Assembly (NCBI GenBank): GCA_014529385.2
Contig: CM043948.1
Span: 81,823,760 to 81,887,759 of the forward strand
Length of the DNA stretch: 64,000 bases
Source: Adiantum capillus-veneris
Lineage: Eukaryota > Streptophyta > Polypodiopsida > Polypodiales > Pteridaceae
Reading direction: 5' to 3'
A model generated the notes under the pieces. That model was not told the origin of the DNA and made no database searches. It worked only from the letters and a program-made list of their open reading frames with translations. Positions within the stretch are counted from its first letter, which is position 1, and each line of letters starts with the position of its first letter. Position numbers and translations under genes: made by a program. Below, piece after piece: positions 57,644-64,000 of the stretch.

Positions 57644-57645
<2 letters not shown>

Positions 57646-57907
57646 CTTCCACTAGCAAGTAGAAAAAATTAGGTGGGTCATTCGGGACCAAGACCAAGAT
57701 CTTGATCTGGATAGCCACTAATGATCATGTAGAGGCAAACATGGGACAAGCATTGTCCATTGGTGGGGAGTGCTTGGTGGTAGAAGATGGGTTCTCAAGG
57801 CAATAGGTGTGCATGGGTTTGCTTGAGCCACTAAGATTTTGGTATGGTAGCAAGAGAGTAAGAGCTAATGGCTTAGGTGGAAGCAGTTGTAGCCAGAACT
57901 CGGACAG

Positions 57908-57910
<3 letters not shown>

Positions 57911-57978
<68 letters not shown>
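57911..57978. repeat. Compound (GT)n(GA)n microsatellite
   Basis: About 19 GT units followed directly by about 14 GA units. Confidence 0.98.
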
Positions 57979-57980
<2 letters not shown>

Positions 57981-58365
57981 TAGGAGCCCATCCATTGTTT
58001 AAACTGACGGGACGCATTCTTCTCCATGTTCTCTCTCACCCCCCCATTAGTAGCGATGACACTTCCCTGTATATTAGAGCACTCTGGGGGCTGACATATT
58101 GAGAGATATTTATCTGCAAGTTATGATGGTGATGTAGTAACTGAAGCAAAAAGTTAAAATGGATCCTTTTCTTGAAATGGTGAATAAAAAAAGAGCTTCA
58201 TCGAGGATGCAAGAGTGTAGAGCATCTTAGCATTGAATGCATTGGGGCTTCTTCTATGGCTAGCAATGTTGTTTTAGCTTCTGGGAACCATTGCCGCCGA
58301 CTACTTTAGCTTCACGTATTTGGAGAAGCTGTAGATGTTTTGTATCTATCCCAAGGCACGTGTGT

Positions 58366-58398
58366 GTGTGGGTGAGTGTGTGTGTGTGTGTGTGTGTA
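58366..58398. repeat. (GT)n microsatellite
   Basis: About 14 GT units with a GGTGA interruption. Confidence 0.9.
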
Positions 58399-58399
58399 G

Positions 58400-59500
58400 C
58401 TGTTTAATCTTAACTAATAAGACATAATTGAATTTTTACATTCAAAAGACAGCTGGCCAAGGAACAAGGAACAGATATGTACAAAAATAACTCAGTATCA
58501 GAATTATATTAGGTACAATGATTGTAGGAAAGAGATCCTCTTTCAGTTAGACCAGTAGTAAAAGAACTTCCCCGTTCCTCAGTGAGTACTTCGTCAAAGT
58601 AAGGTTGCTTGCCAAAGAAAAGAAAACCCTCCAAGATAGGATAGAGTCCTTACCTGCATCCATCCAAACAAAACAACAATTCAGTTAGCCTTGGATGTGT
58701 TTTACAGGTATTAACGGACCCTATCAATTGTTATCCATGTCCATCTTACAGATTTTTTTTACTTTAGACAAGCTAGGTTATTTATTATAACTTGTATGAT
58801 AGCAGTCTTTACTTATTACATCAAAAATGAGTGTTACCTTCTACCTTTTATACTGAGATTTGTGAAGCCCACCAAGAATCCATATATCAATTTAACCATC
58901 ATGAGATTTATTTATTTAACCATAGCTTGGTAGCTATGCTTTGCAATAGTAACCATATACTTACCTTCAAGAGTAACAATCTCAAGGTGTCATTGGCATT
59001 CCTTTACACAAAGAGAGGCTAAGAACGACTTTAAGTGTGTAAGATGCCCAATCTTTTGTTCAAGAACCAATGGTACCAGAAGGGGGTAATGAATAATCTC
59101 CCTTTTTACAACCATTAAAATGACAGTATGACCAATCAACAGAGTATCGAAAACTCCATCTATACTAAGTGTACTCATAGATCACCATCCATAGCTTCAT
59201 GCCAAAACCGAAAGTAACAGCTATATACTTACCTTCAGATTCCCAAGTTATTAGTATCCCACAAAGAACGGTAGTGTCCAGCCTTGTTTGAGTATGATGC
59301 CTTAAAGCTTCAATAGTCATAAATGCTTTAAAAAACACCTCATCCCTTTATCTCATATGAAATCCCAATGGTGATATTGTACATAAGCCCAAGTGTGGCA
59401 ACAATTTATCAAAGAGAAAAGACCAACAGTTCCTGAACCTGCCAGTCATGCTCCCTCCCTTTTTCTTTTATTAAAAAACATTGAATATCAAGAGATTTCT
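58400..59500. other. Intergenic sequence without a recognised gene
   Basis: Open frames are short and uninformative. The sequence is less repetitive than its surroundings, so it might hold introns or untranslated sequence of a gene whose exons I cannot see. Confidence 0.4.
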
Positions 59501-59504
59501 ACAG

Positions 59505-60180
59505 TGGTTACCACCAGAGCAACCCATAAGCTAACACACTTGTATCAGCAATTTACTAGGAAGATATGATAACTAGTTAACAACCCTTAGCTTCTAGCAC
59601 AGAGCCTATATCCTCTTGCTAGAAACACTCAGTCCTTGCCAGTGTTCGATAGAAGCCGTCACCAAATGCAAAACAAGGTCCCAAGACCCAAGCCAACCAT
59701 GCGATGGCTATAAAAAAAAATTCATAGTGTAAAAAGCATCCCTTATCTGCTAGTTCAGAGCAACCCATTACCTGATACACCTGCAGCGGCAATATGCCAA
59801 GTAGATATGATAACCATTAGTGAAAACAACAACATTCAGCTGCTAGCACAGAGCCTATAACTACTTGTAAGAAAAAAACTCAGTCCCTGCCAGTGTTTCA
59901 ACAGAAACCGCTACCAAGTGAAAAAAAAAACGAGGTCTCATGCCTCCAGCCAATCATGTGATTGCACAACAGTTTGTTTGAGAAGGATCATTATATAGTG
60001 TAACAAGCAACCCTCAGCGGCTAGTAGAGAGCAAGTACAACCACCTGCATCAAACTATGCTCTATCCGTGCAAGTATTCAACAGAGACCATCCCTATTTT
60101 TAATGCAAATCGGGGTCTCAAGACCTAAGCCATTTATGCCATGGCGCAATAGTTTGTTCTTCTTATGCTCATGACCAATA
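59505..60180. repeat. Degenerate tandem repeat of ~180-250-bp units, about three
   Basis: Shared landmarks: AGCACAGAGCCTATA (59598 and 59838); CTCAGTCCTTGCCAGTGTT (about 59629), CTCAGTCCCTGCCAGTGTT (about 59879) and a weaker form near 60060; AAGGTCCCAAGACC, GAGGTCTCATGCC and GGGGTCTCAAGACC, each followed by a GCCA(A/T)-type stretch and ATG. Units differ by several internal gaps. Confidence 0.7.
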
Positions 60181-60199
60181 AACAGTGTATAAAACAGAC

Positions 60200-60654
60200 G
60201 GCTCCAATCTTTATCAACCATGCATAGCATTGCAACAAAAAACCGGAATTGGTAGTAAGGTAAAACATAACACCTGTGTTGCTTGAGCTGCAAGCTCCAT
60301 TACTTTAGCAAGTTCAGACAGTGGCGAAAATAAGGAGAAAAAAACCTAATCCAAGGCTAAGTGAGGGCCAGAGTATGCCCTCACCTCAGTTTATATAGGA
60401 TGGTGTGCACGCTCCCAGAGCAAGTAGGATGAATGCATTCGGCCGCCCTCAACTGCGCGAGCCTCATGTGCCATCGCCTGGGGAGGGCGATAGAGAGTGG
60501 ACAGGGGCTGCCTACCCCGTATGATGATAGCACTTATTCTTTCACGCTTTGCTTAAGCGGGGGTATTGTCCCATTATAAGGTGGTTTTTAGTGGCATAGC
60601 AAAAAGGTATCACTACTATGCAAAATGGGGGAGGGTTTGAGAGTTATAACCAGT

Positions 60655-60655
<1 letters not shown>
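60200..60655. other. Unassigned sequence
   Basis: No recognisable gene; a patch near 60400-60520 is GC-richer than the surroundings. Confidence 0.4.

Positions 60656-60661
<6 letters not shown>

Positions 60662-60728
<67 letters not shown>
60662..60728. repeat. Compound (GT)n(GA)n microsatellite
   Basis: About 21 GT units followed directly by about 12 GA units. Confidence 0.98.
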
Positions 60729-61084
60729 TCCAATAACCATGCTTTTTTTTTGCCGCAGTAATGTGCGGGTCTCATACTAGTACTTCTAAAGCACCTTGCA
60801 TTGCCTTGTGCCATGTGACCTTAAAAGAAGGACTAGAGGTGGGAGTGTACGCCAAGGCAATGCAAGAAGAGTGAGGCCTTGGCACATCTAAATTTAAATA
60901 CTTCTAAAGCGCCTTGCAGTGGTTTGAAAATATAATTGTTGCCAAGGTCTCATAAAAATAATGGATTCTTTGCCCTCCAATGATTCGCAAAACTTCATCA
61001 ATTAGTGTTTTGTTTGCCCAAAAAAATCATGTGCATACAAAAACACTAATTTATTCATTGTCCATTTATTTTAGAGTTTTAAAG

Positions 61085-61115
61085 GGGGGAGGGGGGGGGG
61101 GGGGGGGGGGGGGGG
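61085..61115. repeat. Poly-G run
   Basis: About 29 G with one A near the start; such a run can form G-quadruplexes and is a typical place for assembly error. Confidence 0.95.
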
Positions 61116-61181
61116 ATCACATAAACTTCCAAATCCAAAGGAAGTCTATAAAAAAAATAAAAAATCACATAGCTAAAATCA

Positions 61182-61677
61182 AGGGAAAATTACCAAAATA
61201 CCCCTCTAATTTGTGGAAATTCCCAAAATACTTCTCAAATTTCAAAAATTCCCAAAGTACCTCCATAATTTGTCATAAATTCCCAAAATGCCCTTCGAAT
61301 TTTCCAAAATTCCCAAAATACCCCTAGTTGTGAGAGTAAATTTCTCCAAAAACAAAGAAATCTGTAGCTTTTCATAAGAAGAGTGATTGTCTACCATACA
61401 AGATGCTAAAACTAAAATCTGAGTTGGTTATGTAGGCTTTGGAGATGAATTGCTTCATTATTTTTAGACATATTTCGCTTTTTTTTGCGAGGTAGTTTGC
61501 AACAAATTACATGCTAAGCACTCAAAAGCCGATCTCAACTATCAAACAAGAATAAAGATTAGAAGATCTTGAAGAATCCAACGAAAATAGATACAAGGGT
61601 ATTTTGAGAATTTTTGAAATTTGAGGAGTATATTGGGAATTTCCACAAATTAGAGGGGTATTTTGGTAATTTGCCCT
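61182..61677. repeat. Inverted repeat, ~78-bp arms with ~340-bp loop
   Basis: The left arm (61182-61259) starts AGGGAAAATTACCAAAATAC and continues with CCCTCTAATTTGTGGAAATT. The right arm (61598-61677), reverse-complemented, starts AGGGCAAATTACCAAAATAC and continues identically, with about eight mismatches over the whole arm. The left arm is extended by a ~32-bp minisatellite around AATTCCCAAAATAC (61219-61325). This could be a fold-back element or the ends of a MITE. Confidence 0.85.
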
Positions 61678-61759
61678 AAAATCAACAACCATGAAACGAT
61701 ATCATTATATTGGAGATGCCAAGAGGGAATTAAAAAAATAATTAACTGGGATATGTCTG

Positions 61760-62311
61760 TTGAAAGATCATCTTTTGAGAAGCCTCACCAAGAAAGCATT
61801 AGGGAAGCTCAAGAAAGATGTGGATCTCAATAAATCTAATGCTTGGGATCTGTTCGCTCAAAGCATCCAAAAAGCGATCAAAAGCTCAAGCCCTTGGATT
61901 AAAAAAACCAGTGAGGCGCACCTCATAGCGGAGGTGGCTCGGTTGACCTCAAGAAAGGCTGTTGGGCTAGCTACTAAGGATGAGCACAAGTGGTGACTCG
62001 AAGCTAAATCTAACCTGGCTAATGAACAACTTATGGAAATGAAGAAAGCAAGATTGCTCGCCAGGGAGACCTTCCTACAATCGGAAACCTCTAATCAAGC
62101 ACAATTTTTTAGGGCCTTAAAAGTCAAGAAGATTCAGGGCCGCGTCCACTCGCTCTGTGATGAGAATGGGAATGCAGTTCAGAACCAAGATGAGATGGAT
62201 AATCTAATGTTGAACTATCTAAGCCAGATTATTGGCCAGCCTGAGACCCGATCTCACGAAGTGGATGAAGCCAGAGCGACTTTGCTTGTTGAGAAGAAGG
62301 TTCCCCTTTGA
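61760..62311 (+). pseudogene. LINE ORF2 segment between endonuclease and RT
   Basis: One frame covers 61760-61996 (LLRSLTKKALGKLKKDVDLN, then AEVARLTSRKAVGLATKDEH) and, after stops near 61996 and 62010, 62033-62311 (KKARLLARETFLQSETSNQA, FFRALKVKKIQGRVHSLCDE, MDNLMLNYLSQIIG). Lys/Arg-rich helices followed by a phrase like IQGRVHSLCDENG and an aromatic F/Y-x-x-L segment are typical of the stretch before RT in plant LINEs. A stop at 62309 and a frameshift follow. Confidence 0.75.
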
Positions 62312-63439
62312 AAGCCAATCCCTTGGAAGGGACATTCTCCAAAGACGAATGTTCACTAGCCATTGAAAGTTCTTGGCAAGGAGAAGTCCCCCAGTTGGGA
62401 TGGGCTAATGCTAAACTCTTCAAAGAATTTTGGGATGATCTCAAGGTACCAGTCATGCGATTGGCTAACCAAGCCATTATTGAGGTCGTTGGATACAAGT
62501 GTAAAGAAAGGGCTTATCAAACCCATCCCCAAACAAGTCTGTTACTCTCAACTAAAGCATTGGTGCCCTATTACTATGATGTTTGTAGCTTACAAAATTA
62601 TTGCCAAGGTGGTTGCCCTCAGACTAGCCCTCCTACTCAACAGGATCATCTCTCCCCATCAACATGGGTTCATTAAAGGAAGATGCATTTATGACAACAT
62701 CTTGGCAGCAATGGCGGGCATCGAATATGCAGCCTTCACTAAGCAGGAGTGCATTCTGCTACAACTTGACCTTGAAAAGGCTTATGATAGAATAACATGG
62801 TCATATATAGAAGCTTTCATGGAAGCTCGGGGCTTTGGGCCTTGCCTGTGTCACCTCATTCACACACTGAGCACTGGCAGCCACTCAGAGCGCCTGATTA
62901 ATGACAGAATTGTGGGCTCCTTTGAGGTCAAAAGGTCTATTAAGTAGGGATGCCCCCTAGCTCCCTTGCTTTTTGCCATCGAATTGCATCCTCTTATCAC
63001 AATGCTTGAAGCCAGTGCTGCATGAGGAGAGCTACAAGGCTTGACTTTACCAGTTAATGACCAGCTCTTGGCAAAACTGTTCGCAGATGACTCACTCCTC
63101 TTTTTGAAGGCATGCCCCCACATAGTGAGGAGAGCTCTGGAGATTGTGCAAATATTTGCCATAGCCTTGGGTTCCAAGTGTAATGTAGAGAAGTCGAGGC
63201 TGATCTCCCTATTAGAAAATGACTCCTTTCACCCTTCTGATTGGACCAGGGAGATTTTCAAAAGGGAATATCTTCAGGCACCTTGGAGCCCCCTTGGGGG
63301 TGGATGTAAATCACAAACAAAGATTTCATTGGGTTCTCGAAAAGTCAACAAAAAAAAAAAAGGTGGGAGTATGCTCTTCTCCCATTCCTATTATGCTCCC
63401 TTATATTGCCTTCACCAATCCACTTCTCAAGATGGCTAA
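62312..63439 (+). pseudogene. LINE reverse transcriptase domain
   Basis: Reverse transcriptase copies the LINE RNA at a nicked target. The frame starting at 62363 covers RT motifs in order: KKGLIKPIPKQ, KHWCPITMMFVAYKIIAKVV, SPHQHGFIKGRCIYDNIL, LLQLDLEKAYDRITW (first catalytic Asp at 62768-62770), and after RSIK a TAG stop at 62945-62947 where the family usually has Gln, followed by GCPLAPLLFAIELHPL. A second stop is near 63025. The catalytic box reads FADD (63080-63091), the LINE form of YxDD, with both Asp present. The sequence then continues to SRLISLLEN and breaks near 63290. An earlier frameshift lies near 62350. It is recognisable but inactive. Confidence 0.9.
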
Positions 63440-63499
63440 GTGTCACTAGAAAGAGTACTTAAAACCAGTAAAAAAAATTTAAAGGAAAAACAACACGAA

Positions 63500-63926
63500 A
63501 ACCTCCAAGCCATGGCAGCAGGCCAAATGGGAGTCAGTCACTCGACCAATGGACCAAGGAGGTCTTGGAATTCTTAACCCAGTTGCCCATGCTAAGGCCA
63601 TGTGCGCCAAATTTATGGTCTGATTGGCTAAACATGATCAAGCTTGGGCTATCATGACCAAGGATATGTTAGATGCAGCTAAACTTGGTTTGAAAGGTGG
63701 TAAGTGGAAAAGGGTAGAGTTTCACGACAAATTGTTAGCCTCGGGGTCATCTAGCATAAGCCTAGGTGGCATCTCAGGGGAACTGGTGAGGAAGTGCAAA
63801 AGAGCAGCTGGGGGGGAAGAAACCATGTACTTCAAGAACTCTATCTTGCATTGGTCCCCCGGCTGTCTAAAGTTTAAAGACCACCACAAACCCCTTTTGG
63901 ATAGAAAGTGCCAGGAAATTGAATAA
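63500..63926 (+). pseudogene. LINE ORF2 C-terminal region
   Basis: Around 63540-63620 the frame reads MDQGGLGILNPVAHAKAMCA and, after a stop at 63621, LAKHDQAWAIMTKDML; 63624-63926 stays open with GGKWKRVEFHDKLLASGSSS and ILHWSPGCLKFKDHHK. The Gly-Gly-Leu-Gly-(Ile/Val) segment is the hallmark of the region after RT in plant LINE ORF2, before a CCHC-type zinc-binding domain that would lie past the window end. Out of frame with the RT part. Confidence 0.75.
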
Positions 63927-64000
63927 TAAGGATTTGAATCGGCTTGTTAACTTTTGGGACGGTGACAGTAAGATTTGGAGAACCAGTGACTTTCTGGCAA

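Larger units (their letters stand above)
61700..64000 (+). mobile_element. L1-type LINE, 5'-truncated and decayed, running off the window
   Basis: Linker, reverse transcriptase and the start of the C-terminal zinc-finger region follow in order on the plus strand. No apurinic endonuclease or ORF1 is seen upstream of 61.7 kb, where unrelated repeat sequence begins, so the copy is 5'-truncated, as LINE copies commonly are. The 3' end lies beyond the window. Confidence 0.85.

Noticed and set aside
60360-60420. Host promoter suggested by TTTATATAGG
   Set aside because: No coding sequence follows within reach on either strand, and AT-rich TATA-like strings are common by chance here.

Overview
This window looks like repeat-dominated nuclear DNA from a land plant with a large genome. 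The evidence is Ty3/gypsy-type and Ty1/copia-type LTR retrotransposon remnants with an initiator-Met primer-binding site (TGGTATCAGAGC), an L1-type LINE reverse transcriptase, a tRNA-derived SINE, and very many (AG)n, (AC)n and compound microsatellites. A fern or another large-genome plant would fit, but the sequence alone does not fix the species. I found no convincing intact host gene. Almost every recognisable protein segment belongs to a mobile element and carries stops or frameshifts.

Layout. 0.1-1.8 kb: decayed Ty3-type gag polyprotein (+). 2.0-2.6 kb: a second, different gag remnant with two zinc knuckles (-). 2.6-8.15 kb: a minus-strand Ty3-type element (A) with gag, an untranslated region holding an unrecognised reading frame, a PBS and a very long LTR of about 3.2 kb. 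8.6-11.97 kb: a second, internally deleted copy (B). 11.98-12.3 kb: aspartic-protease remnant (+). 12.3-13.4 kb: diverged ~660-bp duplication. 13.4-18.8 kb: mostly unassigned DNA with short repeats. 18.8-22.7 kb: a tandem array of ~100-115-bp units, most carrying a near-perfect 24-bp palindrome. 22.8-24.1 kb: unrecognised coding-like sequence. 24.97-28.3 kb: a third copy of the long LTR (C), truncated. 28.4-34.06 kb: plus-strand Ty3 pol remnant (RT end, RNase H, integrase, extra downstream region) ending in a polypurine tract and a probable 3' LTR start. 34.7-35.5 kb: internally deleted copia remnant. 36.42-39.79 kb: a copia-type element with both LTRs, PBS, PPT and a probable target duplication. 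39.8-61 kb: microsatellite-rich sequence with minisatellites, a dispersed ~190-bp family, a SINE with a 16-bp target duplication (53.5 kb) and an inverted repeat (61.2-61.7 kb). 61.7-64 kb: a 5'-truncated LINE running off the window.

The most interesting architecture is the family of elements A, B and C. Their LTRs carry an array of ~152-bp AT-rich repeats downstream of a conserved TATA box, followed by a short basic reading frame that looks like the start of gag, on the LTR side of the PBS. A GT splice-donor-like site at the end of that frame is conserved in two copies. This suggests, without proving it, that the gag start lies in the LTR and is spliced across the PBS to the gag body. All boundaries and alignments here were made by eye.
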